Positions 16,937 to 25,554 of a DNA stretch of 64,000 nt are shown piece by piece. Made by a program: the position numbers and the translations under genes. Each line of letters starts with the position of its first letter. Positions within the stretch are counted from its first letter, which is position 1. Under the pieces are notes generated by a model. That model worked only from the letters and a program-made list of their open reading frames with translations, was not told where the DNA came from and searched no databases. Origin of the DNA: Goekera deserti (GTDB taxonomy: Bacteria; Actinomycetota; Actinomycetes; Mycobacteriales; Geodermatophilaceae); contig NZ_JAAGWK010000011.1 in the NCBI RefSeq assembly GCF_010685995.1, positions 124,001-188,000 of the forward strand, written 5' to 3'.

Positions 16937-19153
16937 TCAGAGTGCTCCCGCGCTCGCATGATCGCGTTCGGTGCCCTCCTCGTGGTCGGTCGACGGCTCG
17001 CCGGGTGAGGCGAACAGCTGTGCGGCGACGAGTTCGGAGTAGCGACCGCACCGACGGAGCAACTCGTCGTGGACACCGCTCTCCACGATGCGGCCGCCGT
17101 CCATGACGAGGATCAGGTCGGCGTCCTCGATAGTGCTCAGGCGGTGCGCGATCACGATCTGCGTGCAGTCCAGGGAACGCAGGTTGTCGACGATCCGGCG
17201 TTCGGTCTCGCCGTCGAGGTGGCTGGTGGCCTCGTCCAGGATGAGGACCGACGGCCGGCCGACGAGCGCCCGAGCGATGGCCAGTCGCTGGAGCTGTCCG
17301 CCCGAGAGCCCGACGCCGTGCTCGGCCAACTCGGTGCCGAACCCCTGCGGCAGCATCGCGACCTCCTGGTCGATCTCCGCCGTCCGCGCCGCCCGCTCCA
17401 CGTCCGCGTCGCTCGCGTCGGGGTGGGCCAGGGTGATGTTCTCGCGGATGGTGCCGCGGATCGTGAACGGATCCTGCAGCACGGCCCCCATCTGGCCGCG
17501 CAGAGCACGGACATCGAGCTCGGGAACGGGGACGCCATCGATCAGGACCGTGCCGGAGGTGGGCTGGTAGAGCCCGAGCAGCATCATGGCCAGCGTCGTC
17601 TTGCCTGCCCCGCTGCTACCTACGACGGCGACCCGAGTGCCTGCCTCGATCCGCACGTCGACACCGGAGACGGCCGGAGCCCCCCGCCGGTCGTAGCGGA
17701 ACTCAACAGCACGCAGGTCGATCACCGCACCGCCCGGCCCGGGCTCCAGGACCAGCCCGCCGTTCGGCTCCGGATCGGCGCGCAGTACGTCACCGAGGCG
17801 CTCGAGCTGGATCCCGGCCGCCTGGAAGCGCTGCCAGTTGCTCATCAAGGTCATCAGTGGAGCAAGAACCGCCGCTGCTAGCCACGTGAAGCCGAGCAGG
17901 GTGCCTATGGTCAGCTGTCCCTCCAGGACCAGCCACGCCCCCAACCAGAGGACGACGAGAGGCGTGAAGGTCTGCAGGGCAGTGGAGGCGTTCTCGAGCG
18001 CCGCCGCGAACTGGTTGCGCCGGAGGGTCGTCCCCGTCCAGCGCAGGATGCGGTCGGTCATCGCCGCGGCGACATGGGGCTCGGCACCCGTCGCCTTCAC
18101 CGTGGAGATGCCCCCGACCGTCTGCACCATGTACTCCTGGACCCGCACCTGCGCGGCCACATTGCGCGCCATGAGATCGCGGCCCTTGCCGGTCACGGTC
18201 AGGAAGAGCGCGGCCTGGACGATCAGCAGTACGACCACGACGGTGGCCAGGAGGGGACTGAACCAGAACATCAGCGCCACGTAGGTGACCATCAGTACGG
18301 CATCGAGCGTGGCGGCGACAGTCTGGTTCGCCACCAGTTCCCGCAGGACACCGATGCTGGCCATGCGCATGGTGATGTCGCCGGTCGTTCGCTGGTGGAA
18401 GTAGGGCAACGGCAAGCGGTACAGATGATCGGCGAACCGGGACAGCAGATGCACGTCGAGGCGCCCCTGCAGGTACAGCAGGAGCAGCGAGCGCAGATAG
18501 CTGCTCACGATCTGAGCTGCGACAGTCACGAGGAGCGCGCCGCCGAGCACGGTGACGAGATCATCCCGGCTCGCCCCGAACACCTCGTCCACGATCAGTT
18601 TCGTCGCGATCGGCAGTGCGAGCCCGAAGACCTGGAGAAGAAGGGTCACCAGCAGCACCTGCGCCAGGACCATCCGGATGCCGGGGAACCTCAGGATGCC
18701 GCCCGCCAGCAGCCGCGCCGTCGAGGGCTCGCGTTGAGCGTCGTGTTCGAAGTCGGGGCCGGGGCTCATCACGAGGATCGCCTCGGACAGTCCCTCCTCG
18801 AACTCAGCGTTGCTCAGCCGTCGGCGTCCCCAGCCTGGGTCGACGATGTCGACCCCGCGGCGGGTACGCCGCTCGACCACGACGAAGTGGTGGTCCTCCC
18901 AGTGCGCGATCGCGGGCAGGCGTGACTTCTCCAGGACCTCGGGCCGACCCCGATAGCCCTTGACCACCAGTCCCATCTCGCGGCCGGCCTGAGCGATCGT
19001 GGCAGCGTCGACCCCGCCACGCCCGGCGTCGCAGTGCTCGCGGCACTGGGCGACGGACGTCGGGCGCCCGTGGTACGACAGCACCATCGACAGGCAGGCA
19101 GCGCCGCACTCGACCGAGTTGAGCTGCAGTCGTACAGGTACGCGCCGACGCAT
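16937..19153 (-). CDS. Peptidase C39-domain ABC exporter
   Basis: A fused exporter of about 738 residues with three parts. First is an N-terminal C39 cysteine peptidase domain (1 to about 135) with VECGAACL nucleophile, DHHFVVVE histidine and a VDP aspartate motif. Next is a six-helix ABC transmembrane domain (about 150-430). Last is an ATPase domain with Walker A GSSGAGKTT, signature LSGGQ, Walker B LILDEATSHLD and H-loop IAHRLST. Such transporters normally cleave double-glycine leaders from ribosomal peptides during export, yet no precursor peptide gene is visible nearby. Here the whole operon is NRPS-related, so it more likely exports or trims the glycopeptide. The start may be ATG 19153 (overlapping the upstream stop as TGATG) or GTG 19159; two residues differ. 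Confidence 0.93.
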   Translation of the reverse strand: MRRRVPVRLQLNSVECGAACLSMVLSYHGRPTSVAQCREHCDAGRGGVDAATIAQAGREMGLVVKGYRGRPEVLEKSRLPAIAHWEDHHFVVVERRTRRGVDIVDPGWGRRRLSNAEFEEGLSEAILVMSPGPDFEHDAQREPSTARLLAGGILRFPGIRMVLAQVLLVTLLLQVFGLALPIATKLIVDEVFGASRDDLVTVLGGALLVTVAAQIVSSYLRSLLLLYLQGRLDVHLLSRFADHLYRLPLPYFHQRTTGDITMRMASIGVLRELVANQTVAATLDAVLMVTYVALMFWFSPLLATVVVVLLIVQAALFLTVTGKGRDLMARNVAAQVRVQEYMVQTVGGISTVKATGAEPHVAAAMTDRILRWTGTTLRRNQFAAALENASTALQTFTPLVVLWLGAWLVLEGQLTIGTLLGFTWLAAAVLAPLMTLMSNWQRFQAAGIQLERLGDVLRADPEPNGGLVLEPGPGGAVIDLRAVEFRYDRRGAPAVSGVDVRIEAGTRVAVVGSSGAGKTTLAMMLLGLYQPTSGTVLIDGVPVPELDVRALRGQMGAVLQDPFTIRGTIRENITLAHPDASDADVERAARTAEIDQEVAMLPQGFGTELAEHGVGLSGGQLQRLAIARALVGRPSVLILDEATSHLDGETERRIVDNLRSLDCTQIVIAHRLSTIEDADLILVMDGGRIVESGVHDELLRRCGRYSELVAAQLFASPGEPSTDHEEGTERDHASAGAL

Positions 19154-20388
19154 CAGCACGGTCGGGCCTGTGCGTCACCGAGCACGGTAGGGACGTACGC
19201 CGCCATCGCACGTGGCGACGCGTGCTCGAGGACGGCCCGCACCGAGAGTTCCACGTGCAGATCCTCGCTCAGTCGGGCCACGATGCGTACCGCGTGCAGT
19301 GAATTGCCGCCGAGTTCGAAGAAGTCGTCGTCCCACCCGATGTCCGTGCGCTCGAGAACCTCCATCCAGGCGGCCCGCACCGCCTCGGACAGTCGATCGT
19401 CGGGCCCGTCCGCCGGCGTCGCATCGGGGGGGGTTGGCTGCCGGTCGAATCGGATGCCCGAGGCGTCCCGCCTGACGGCAGTTGCGCCGGTCTCGACCAT
19501 GTACCGGCGGATCAGCGCAGAACTTCCTGCTGAGGGCCGCATCACGACGCCGTTCGCGCCGGACTCGACGGCGTCGAGATCGTTCTCGAGCATGAAGGCG
19601 GCCACCTGCTGCTCGACGGTTGCCCGTCGGCCCAGAACTCGTCGTCGGCCGTCCTCGGTGAGGTCGGGATGGAGGACGTCGATGAGGAGGATCAGGCGCG
19701 GCTTGTCCCCCTCGTGCCGGACCTCGTGCTCGAAGGAGTCGTCGAAGACGAGGCACCGCCCCTCTTCCCAGGTCACCCATTCGTCTCCGACGCGCATCGA
19801 GGCCCCTCCCGGGACGCGGACCCCGAGGTGGACCCGCAGCTGGGCGTTCGTCCGGCCGCAGTGCGGACGGACTCGACTGCCCGGCTGCATCAGGGAGAGC
19901 GTCACTACGCCGGGGCCCATCGTGGTCGCCTCCGGGATCTCTGCGACGGCGGCAGCCGTGACGGGGAACATCGCACAGGCTTCCTCCTGACGTCGCCCGG
20001 CCTCGTAGAGGACCACCTGGTCCCACCGGCCCGCTGACAGGAGTGGCTCGTCCACAGGGGCGAAGCCGGCCGATCCGTCCGGGGATCCGGCGTCGCGCAG
20101 CCGTGCGTCGACCTCCGCTCGAATCGCCGGGAACCAGGACTCCAGGTGGGCGACGAACCACATCTGTGTTGCGTCGTACACGGGCCTCGGCTCCAGCCCG
20201 GGATGGAAGTCGACCGGGCGTTGCAGGGGGTGGCTCCACACGCCGTGCGAGACGGCCAGGTCCGCGACGGAACGAGCGGCCTCCCCTCGCCCCTCGCGCA
20301 AGAGCACGTCGACCAGCTCCGCGTACCGGCGACGGACTTCGACGTCGGCCCCTCCGAGGAGGACCTCCCTTGGCCTCACCTCTGTCAT
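19153..20388 (-). CDS. Asp/Asn beta-hydroxylase-like Fe(II)/2-oxoglutarate oxygenase fused to a C-terminal PCP
   Basis: The 411-residue protein has two parts. Residues about 1-320 belong to the aspartyl/asparaginyl beta-hydroxylase family, with the iron-binding segments PHCGRTNAQLRVHL and FDDSFEHEVRH. Residues about 330-405 are a complete peptidyl carrier protein (FELGGNSLHAV, Ser near 363). The family hydroxylates the beta carbon of Asp, Asn or His-like residues. Having its own carrier suggests the substrate amino acid, or an intermediate, is loaded on this PCP and hydroxylated there. Bleomycin requires a beta-hydroxyhistidine, and this is one of three paralogous hydroxylase domains in the window. 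The gene overlaps its upstream aminotransferase neighbour by 4 bp and ends within the start of the ABC exporter gene. Which A domain would load the PCP is unknown. Confidence 0.9.
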   Translation of the reverse strand: MTEVRPREVLLGGADVEVRRRYAELVDVLLREGRGEAARSVADLAVSHGVWSHPLQRPVDFHPGLEPRPVYDATQMWFVAHLESWFPAIRAEVDARLRDAGSPDGSAGFAPVDEPLLSAGRWDQVVLYEAGRRQEEACAMFPVTAAAVAEIPEATTMGPGVVTLSLMQPGSRVRPHCGRTNAQLRVHLGVRVPGGASMRVGDEWVTWEEGRCLVFDDSFEHEVRHEGDKPRLILLIDVLHPDLTEDGRRRVLGRRATVEQQVAAFMLENDLDAVESGANGVVMRPSAGSSALIRRYMVETGATAVRRDASGIRFDRQPTPPDATPADGPDDRLSEAVRAAWMEVLERTDIGWDDDFFELGGNSLHAVRIVARLSEDLHVELSVRAVLEHASPRAMAAYVPTVLGDAQARPC

Positions 20389-21539
20389 GACGACACCTCC
20401 GCGAGGACTGCTTCACGCACTTCCGACACGACACGACCGACTGCCTCGGAGTCGAGCCCCTGGTGCATCGGTAGGCACAACGTCTCCTCCGCTGCCTGTT
20501 CCGCCCCCGCCAGCGGGCCCGCCTGGTGCTCGTAGGCCGCCACCGTATGGAGGGGGTGGTAGCGGAAGGTCGTGTAGACGCCCCGGCGGAGCAAGCGGTT
20601 GGCGACGACGTCCCGCACGCCGGCCGGCAGGCCGATCCAGTAGAAGAAGTGGGAGGTCGTGTGGCCCTCTGGCAGGGGCGGCGGCAGCCGGACGGGCAGC
20701 CCCGCGAGCTGCTCGTCGTAGCAGGTCGCGATCTCGCTACGCCGCTGCAGGAACTCGGGCAGGCGCGCCAGCTGGACCAGTCCGATCGCCGAGGCGATGT
20801 CATTGGTGATCGAGCGACGCCCGAACCCGTCCAGCTCGAACTCCCACCACCGCTGCGGGGCGGCGGAATCGGTCGCCATGGCCTGAGCAAGCCCGCTCGC
20901 TTCCCGCATACCCAGGTAGAGCCGGCTGGCCGCATCGCGGACCCGGTCTGAATCGCGGGCGTACAGCATGCCGCCGTCACCGGTGACCAGGATCTTCATG
21001 GCGTCGAAGCTCCAGGCCGCGAAGTCGCCGAAGGTCCCAGCGGCGTGGCCGTCGGCAGCAGACGCCACGGCGCACGCGGTGTCCTCGATGAGCGGCAGGC
21101 CCACCTCACGGCACAACGTGGCGATGTCCGCGATCGCACCCGGCCGACCGCCGTAGTGCAGTACGAGCACCGCAGCGGTGGCCGGAGTGAGAACGGCGCG
21201 GACGTGGTCCGGCGTCGGGTTCAACGTGTGGGGGTCGACATCGCAGAACACGGGTCGGGCGCCCCGTGCGGCGATGGCGTTGGCCGCCCCCACGAAACTG
21301 ATGCTGGGGAGCACAACCTCGTCACCCGGGCCCAGTTCCAGCATCTCCATGATGAGGAAGAGCGCCTCCGTGCACGAGTTGGTGGACACGACTTGCGCGG
21401 GGTCGACGCCGATGTGCCCGGCGAACGCTTTCTCGAAGTCCGCCGTCCGCCGCCCCCGACCGAGCCAGTTACTGTTGAAGACCTCTCCTACGGCCGCCAG
21501 TTCTGCGGCACCCAGCGTCGGCTGGAAGATGTTGATCAC
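20385..21539 (-). CDS. DegT/DnrJ/EryC1-family PLP-dependent aminotransferase
   Basis: A 384-residue member of the sugar aminotransferase family. It has the N-terminal LGAAELAAVGEVFNSNWLGRG segment, a nucleotide-sugar/cofactor loop NSCTEAL, the IEDTACA aspartate that pairs with the pyridine nitrogen and the Schiff-base lysine in SFDAMKILVTGDGG. These enzymes usually transaminate keto sugars bound to a nucleotide, using Glu or Gln. The start is the GTG at 21539, which overlaps the stop of the glycosyltransferase gene (GTGA); a longer frame to 21635 lies inside that gene. I recall no equivalent in the bleomycin sugar pathway, whose disaccharide carries no amino group. This is therefore a hint of an amino sugar or another amino modification in the product. 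Confidence 0.92.
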   Translation of the reverse strand: MINIFQPTLGAAELAAVGEVFNSNWLGRGRRTADFEKAFAGHIGVDPAQVVSTNSCTEALFLIMEMLELGPGDEVVLPSISFVGAANAIAARGARPVFCDVDPHTLNPTPDHVRAVLTPATAAVLVLHYGGRPGAIADIATLCREVGLPLIEDTACAVASAADGHAAGTFGDFAAWSFDAMKILVTGDGGMLYARDSDRVRDAASRLYLGMREASGLAQAMATDSAAPQRWWEFELDGFGRRSITNDIASAIGLVQLARLPEFLQRRSEIATCYDEQLAGLPVRLPPPLPEGHTTSHFFYWIGLPAGVRDVVANRLLRRGVYTTFRYHPLHTVAAYEHQAGPLAGAEQAAEETLCLPMHQGLDSEAVGRVVSEVREAVLAEVSS

Positions 21540-22693
21540 GACCGCACACCGCCTTCCATGCTGAGGAGTGCCGGCGCCGGCAGGTGGTGGCGGGCAGCCG
21601 TGAGGACCCGATCGACCGGGATGTCGGTCAGGCACCGCGGGTAGGGACCATCAGGTCCCAGGTAGGGATAGGTGCACCCGTGGGCGCAGGGCATCGTGTC
21701 GGTGCCGGGACCCCGGGGCAGATTGCGAACCTGCTGGCAGCCGTAGCGCAGGTTGATCCCGTGGTGCCGGGGATACACGCGCGCCCACATGAACTCGGTC
21801 GCCGTAGGGCCATAGAGGACGACAGTCGGAACGCGCAGGGCGGCCGCCAGGTGGGCCGGGGCAGAGTCACTGCCCACCAGGACGTGGGCCTGAGCCAGCA
21901 GCGTGGCCAGTCGATTCAGGCTGTCCCCGGCGCTGATCGCGATCTCCAACCCGGGCGCTCTCCGCGTCACGGCCGCGCCCAGGTCCTCTAGCTCGCTCTG
22001 TTCCTCTCCGCTGCCGACCAGGAGGAGTGATCCCGCGACATCCGCCAAACCCACCGCGAGGTCGACGAAGGAGGACCGAGGCCACCGACGGTTCCAGTGC
22101 GGAGCCCCTCCGGGATGCAGAGCTACGACCGGGCTGGTCGACACCGGGCCGTCGGCGCGTCGATACCTGGGGGGCGGGAGAACCTCCGACGGACCGATCG
22201 CGGGCAGGCCCAGGGCCTGTCGGAGCGACACCGCGTAGTCCAGCAGGTCGGGGGCCCCGAACGTCGGGCGGGGGATGCGGATGGCCGTCGTGAGTCCTGC
22301 CTGCCCCGTGTGGCCGACGGCGTAACCGATCCGCACCGGCACACCGGCTCGGTCCGCGGCCTCTCCCCCCAGCCCGCGGCTGTCCGGGTCCACGACGCAC
22401 ACGTCGAACCGGCGCTCGCTCAGCTCCGTCATGAACCTCTGCCATTCCTCCGGCCGGTCGTTCCCGTAGTCGGGGCACTCCAAGACCTCGGTGGCGTAGG
22501 TATGGGCCGCCAGGAACTCGGCGAAGCGACCGGCGGGCGTCCGACTCAGCACCAGCGTGAGCGAGGCTTCCGGGTGCGCCCGGCGGATCACGTGCAGCAG
22601 GATGTTGCGCTGCATGAGATCGCCGAGCCCCGGCTCCCACAGCCGTGCGAAGACGGCCACGCGGCGCACCGTCGACCGCCCGGCCTCGATCAC
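21536..22693 (-). CDS. blmE: Glycosyltransferase family 9 (ADP-heptose:LPS heptosyltransferase-like; BlmE counterpart)
   Basis: A 385-residue GT-B enzyme with the GT9 layout. The N-terminal domain begins with [18 protein letters not shown]. Mid-protein [17 protein letters not shown] is the nucleotide-sugar domain entry, and [25 protein letters not shown] is the conserved DSGPxHLAAA-type motif. The C-terminal part contains several cysteines (YGCQQ, PCAHGC), unusual for LPS heptosyltransferases. The GTG at 22693 overlaps the upstream MbtH-fusion stop codon, excluding a longer frame. Together with hldE it forms a heptose-type activation/transfer pair. In the bleomycin cluster an RfaF-like enzyme (BlmE, from memory) is assigned to glycosylation of the beta-hydroxyhistidine. 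The predicted acceptor here is therefore that hydroxyl; the donor identity is not determinable. Confidence 0.88.
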   Translation of the reverse strand: MIEAGRSTVRRVAVFARLWEPGLGDLMQRNILLHVIRRAHPEASLTLVLSRTPAGRFAEFLAAHTYATEVLECPDYGNDRPEEWQRFMTELSERRFDVCVVDPDSRGLGGEAADRAGVPVRIGYAVGHTGQAGLTTAIRIPRPTFGAPDLLDYAVSLRQALGLPAIGPSEVLPPPRYRRADGPVSTSPVVALHPGGAPHWNRRWPRSSFVDLAVGLADVAGSLLLVGSGEEQSELEDLGAAVTRRAPGLEIAISAGDSLNRLATLLAQAHVLVGSDSAPAHLAAALRVPTVVLYGPTATEFMWARVYPRHHGINLRYGCQQVRNLPRGPGTDTMPCAHGCTYPYLGPDGPYPRCLTDIPVDRVLTAARHHLPAPALLSMEGGVRS

Positions 22694-23292
22694 GAGGTAC
22701 CGGCGTCGGTGATGGCGAGTCGGCCCTGTCCCTCCATCGTGGCGAGGTCGATCCGGGCGGTGCAACGGACCGGGACGAAGTCCAGGACGAGGTCGCCCGC
22801 GAGCTCGATGGACCCGGTCGACGCATCGAAGTCCGCACCGTCGAGAGAACAGAGCCCTGGTTCCAGCTGGACCCCGAGCTCCGTCCCACCGCGGGTGTCG
22901 GTGAACCGGATGAACACGTACCCGGCCGTGATGGCGTCCCGCAGTGCCGGACCGGTGCGTTCCGGGCGGAGGCTGATCTCCACGGGGTGGTCGCCTGCCG
23001 ACAGACGCTCGACGAGGGGCGGCTGATCGTCCTGCCATTCCTCCACCTCAGGGGCGACTCCGGCTGCCCGATCGCGCTCCGCCTGTTCCATGAACCGCCG
23101 AAGGCTCGCCGGGCGCATGTCGGTCCACACCCGGTCGATGTGCGTCAGGCACACGTCTTTCAGGCCCGACGTCCCCTCCGAGCGCCAGCCAGCGGGCAGC
23201 TCGCGATCGGCAGGCCAGATGGAGTACTGCTCCTCGTCGTTGAGAACCACGAGGTACACCGTGGTGTCCTCTTCCTCGTCGGTGTCGAACAC
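22690..23292 (-). CDS. mbtH: MbtH-like NRPS chaperone fused to an uncharacterised C-terminal domain
   Basis: The first roughly 70 residues are an MbtH-like protein with the full signature: [15 protein letters not shown], then L and VWTDMRP at the expected spacing. MbtH proteins bind A domains and are needed for their solubility or activity. Normal family members are 60-80 residues. This one has 200, with about 130 extra residues (roughly 75-200) that look beta-rich and acidic and match nothing I recognise. The GTG at 23292 follows GGAGGTGA at about 5-6 bases, and that Shine-Dalgarno overlaps the stop of the upstream gene, so the start is well supported. It overlaps the GT9 gene by 4 bp. It is probably the partner for one or more A domains of this cluster. 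Confidence 0.9.
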   Translation of the reverse strand: MFDTDEEEDTTVYLVVLNDEEQYSIWPADRELPAGWRSEGTSGLKDVCLTHIDRVWTDMRPASLRRFMEQAERDRAAGVAPEVEEWQDDQPPLVERLSAGDHPVEISLRPERTGPALRDAITAGYVFIRFTDTRGGTELGVQLEPGLCSLDGADFDASTGSIELAGDLVLDFVPVRCTARIDLATMEGQGRLAITDAGTS

Positions 23293-23296
23293 CGCG

Positions 23297-23304
23297 TCAC
23301 CTCC
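23297..23304 (-). promoter_or_regulatory. Ribosome binding site overlapping a stop codon, upstream of the MbtH fusion
   Basis: On the minus strand GGAGGTGA precedes the GTG at 23292, and its TGA is the stop codon of the preceding condensation-like gene. This implies termination-reinitiation coupling and supports the GTG start. Confidence 0.8.
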
Positions 23305-24508
23305 GTGCGAGTCGGGTCATCGGAATGTCTGGATCATGAGCCACGGCGCCGGACATCGTGTCCAGATCGGCCGCCAGTTCCTGCAGCTGCTCGGCAGAGA
23401 GCACCCGGCAGTCGGCATCCATCAGGATGGCGATCCCCTCTGCGTCCTCGGTGACGTCGAGCTCCAGGCTCGCCGTGGGGTCGTGCCCGAGATCCGCCGC
23501 GGCGAGGTTCGCTTCGTCGAACAGCTCGATCGACATCCCGCGCGTCGCGAGCGAGTCCTCGCCACGGGTACGTGCGCTCGACGGTGGGCTGCGGCAGTAG
23601 TGGACGACGACGTCCCACGGGACCCGTCCGCCCGGGGACAGCACAGGCTGCGGGAGCCGGCTGAAGGGGACATAGCGCACAACCGCGTCGAGGAGCCCGG
23701 CGTGAGTCCGGGCGACCAGCTCGGCGAACGTCATGCCGCTCAGACCGCTCTCATCGACGTCGAACACGATGCGGTCGGTCAGCGGGCCAATCGCGGTCCC
23801 GAGCCCGAGGTACTCCCTCAGATCGAGGGTGCTCGCGTACACCGGCGTCCGCGGTCGCGGTGCCCGAACCCGGAACCACCACGACAGAAGGGCTATCACG
23901 GCGATCGACCCCGTGTTGCCCGAGTGGTGCGTGACCTGGTTCAGCCGGATCCATCGGTCGGGTCCGATGGTCAGCCGCGCGGTCGCTCGCGGTCCTGCGC
24001 CTTCGCCCGGGCACGGTCCGGCCGGCCAGCGGTCCAGGCGCCGCTGCCACGCCGACAACCGGGTCGGCGCGGGCGTGCCCGCAGGCAACCGGCCGTCGCG
24101 GGACAGCCTCTCGAACGACGGATAATCGGTTGGCCGGAACCGTCCGAAGTACGCCTGCATCACCGCGCCGAGAACCAGGTAGACCGAGCGCGCGTCGAGC
24201 CATCGGGGGTCGACGCTGACGGCGAGCACGAGCTCGTCAGGACTCAGCCGCACCGCCTGGACGCAGGGGTCCCCCGTGCCTGCCGCCAGAGTTCGTCCAG
24301 CTGCTCGACGGCGGTCCGCGGCGCCGCTCGCTCCTGTCGCGTGACCGGCGTCGTTCGGTGGGCGGCCGGCCGTCACCAGGATCCCTGGCCCCGGCACCGG
24401 CAGCGCTGACAGCACTTCGGCGGCCGACTGGAGAAGTCGATCCTCGTCGATCACGCCGGTGATCAGCAGTGCGCGCGTCCGGAGGCGATACGTTGCCTGC
24501 ACGGTCAC
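23297..24508 (-). CDS. Degenerate stand-alone condensation-domain-superfamily protein (possible BlmII counterpart)
   Basis: A 403-residue protein with the overall organisation of an NRPS condensation domain, including the late [16 protein letters not shown] and [26 protein letters not shown] segments seen in C-domain C-terminal halves. The active-site HHxxxDG is missing: the equivalent place reads [11 protein letters not shown]. Catalysis by the normal mechanism is therefore doubtful. It may be a structural or docking condensation protein, or catalyse an unusual reaction. The bleomycin cluster contains discrete condensation proteins (BlmII, BlmXI, from memory), which supports the context but not the exact identity. 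It starts with a GTG at 24508 overlapping the oxygenase stop (GTGA) and lies 4 bp upstream of the MbtH fusion. Confidence 0.7.
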   Translation of the reverse strand: MTVQATYRLRTRALLITGVIDEDRLLQSAAEVLSALPVPGPGILVTAGRPPNDAGHATGASGAADRRRAAGRTLAAGTGDPCVQAVRLSPDELVLAVSVDPRWLDARSVYLVLGAVMQAYFGRFRPTDYPSFERLSRDGRLPAGTPAPTRLSAWQRRLDRWPAGPCPGEGAGPRATARLTIGPDRWIRLNQVTHHSGNTGSIAVIALLSWWFRVRAPRPRTPVYASTLDLREYLGLGTAIGPLTDRIVFDVDESGLSGMTFAELVARTHAGLLDAVVRYVPFSRLPQPVLSPGGRVPWDVVVHYCRSPPSSARTRGEDSLATRGMSIELFDEANLAAADLGHDPTASLELDVTEDAEGIAILMDADCRVLSAEQLQELAADLDTMSGAVAHDPDIPMTRLARR

Positions 24509-25554
24509 GCCGCAACCGACTCGGGCTGGAACTGGCCGGCCATGCCCACGAGGACCAGGCGGTCACCTTCGAACGGCTCGCGCCCGTGGGCGACGAGAAG
24601 ATTGTCGACCACGAGGACGTCGCCGGCCCGCCACGGGCGGGCGACGGTGGCCGCGGCGTACGCGTCCCGGATGTGGGCGTGAACGTCGTCCTCGATGGGC
24701 GCGCCGTCGCCGTAGGACACCTGCAGTGGCAGGTTCTCGGCGCCCAGGCGGTCGACCAGGGCCGCCCGGACGGCCGGTGGTGTGCCGTGCGGCCCGAACA
24801 ACCCCACGTGGTTCAGCCATACCTCCTCGCCCGTCCGGGGGTGCTCCGACAATGCCGGCCGCACCTGCTCTGTGCGGAGGACGTCCGCCGAGCGCCAGCT
24901 CGTGGCGATGTCCTCCGCCGCGCAGTACCGCTCCACTTCCTGCGGATCGTCGGTGCCGAAGGACTCCTGCCACGAGAGGCCGACCCCATTACCGAAGACA
25001 CGGGTGTATCGGACCCCGGCCGATCGGAAACGGTCGACGACCGCCGACGGCAGGTGGTCGAGGACCTGGCGGCAATCGGCCAGCGGCGTTGCCCCGGCGC
25101 TGGTGGCAGCGACGACACAGCCGAACGCCAGACGCGTCGGGAGACTCCGCTGGTAGGCGTTCTCGTTGTGCAGGAAGATCGGCTGGTCGGCAGGCTGCTC
25201 CGTCGACGTGAAGACGCCGCGGGCAAGCTCCCTCCGGGGAGAGGACCGCTCCATGTAGGCGGCCGGCGTACCCCCCAGCACACCGTCAAGGACGCCGGCG
25301 AATGCGACCGGATCCAGCTCGGGCGCGGGGCCGCCGGCCCCGGTGAACGTGAAGCCGCTGAAGAGGACCGCGCCGTGTCGGTCGAGCCACCCGTCCACGG
25401 TCGCCGCGTTGTCCCGGGCCCACCCGGCGAGATCGAGCCCCACGACCGGCTCCACACGCAAGGGGAGCCGGTCATCCGAGACCGGGGTGACCCAGCCGGC
25501 CGTGTCCGTACCGACCGTCCGTCGCCGAGCCGCCCCGGGCCCGCGCGCGGTCAT
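24505..25554 (-). CDS. SyrP-like TauD/TfdA-family Fe(II)/2-oxoglutarate oxygenase
   Basis: A 349-residue oxygenase of the TauD family. The iron triad can be seen as HNE (FLHNENAY, near residue 140; the HxE variant is typical of SyrP-type members) and the distal His in VAHGREPF near 330. The following Arg (DRLVLVGM) would bind 2-oxoglutarate. SyrP hydroxylates carrier-bound aspartate during syringomycin synthesis. A SyrP-like gene is also present in the bleomycin cluster as I recall. It could perform one of the beta-hydroxylations of the peptide (Asn- or His-derived carbon). The ATG overlaps the stop of the oxidase-bearing NRPS gene (ATGA) and the stop overlaps the next GTG, so it is translationally coupled on both sides. 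Confidence 0.9.
   Translation of the reverse strand: MTARGPGAARRRTVGTDTAGWVTPVSDDRLPLRVEPVVGLDLAGWARDNAATVDGWLDRHGAVLFSGFTFTGAGGPAPELDPVAFAGVLDGVLGGTPAAYMERSSPRRELARGVFTSTEQPADQPIFLHNENAYQRSLPTRLAFGCVVAATSAGATPLADCRQVLDHLPSAVVDRFRSAGVRYTRVFGNGVGLSWQESFGTDDPQEVERYCAAEDIATSWRSADVLRTEQVRPALSEHPRTGEEVWLNHVGLFGPHGTPPAVRAALVDRLGAENLPLQVSYGDGAPIEDDVHAHIRDAYAAATVARPWRAGDVLVVDNLLVAHGREPFEGDRLVLVGMAGQFQPESVAA

Noticed and set aside
16896-19153. Search for a double-glycine leader peptide gene near the C39 exporter
   Set aside because: No short frame with a plausible leader and ribosome site was seen; all sequence here is occupied by other genes.
22694-23038. Extension of the GT9 protein upstream
   Set aside because: Overlaps the MbtH-fusion gene in another frame; the GTG at 22693 overlaps its stop and begins just before the conserved GT9 strand.
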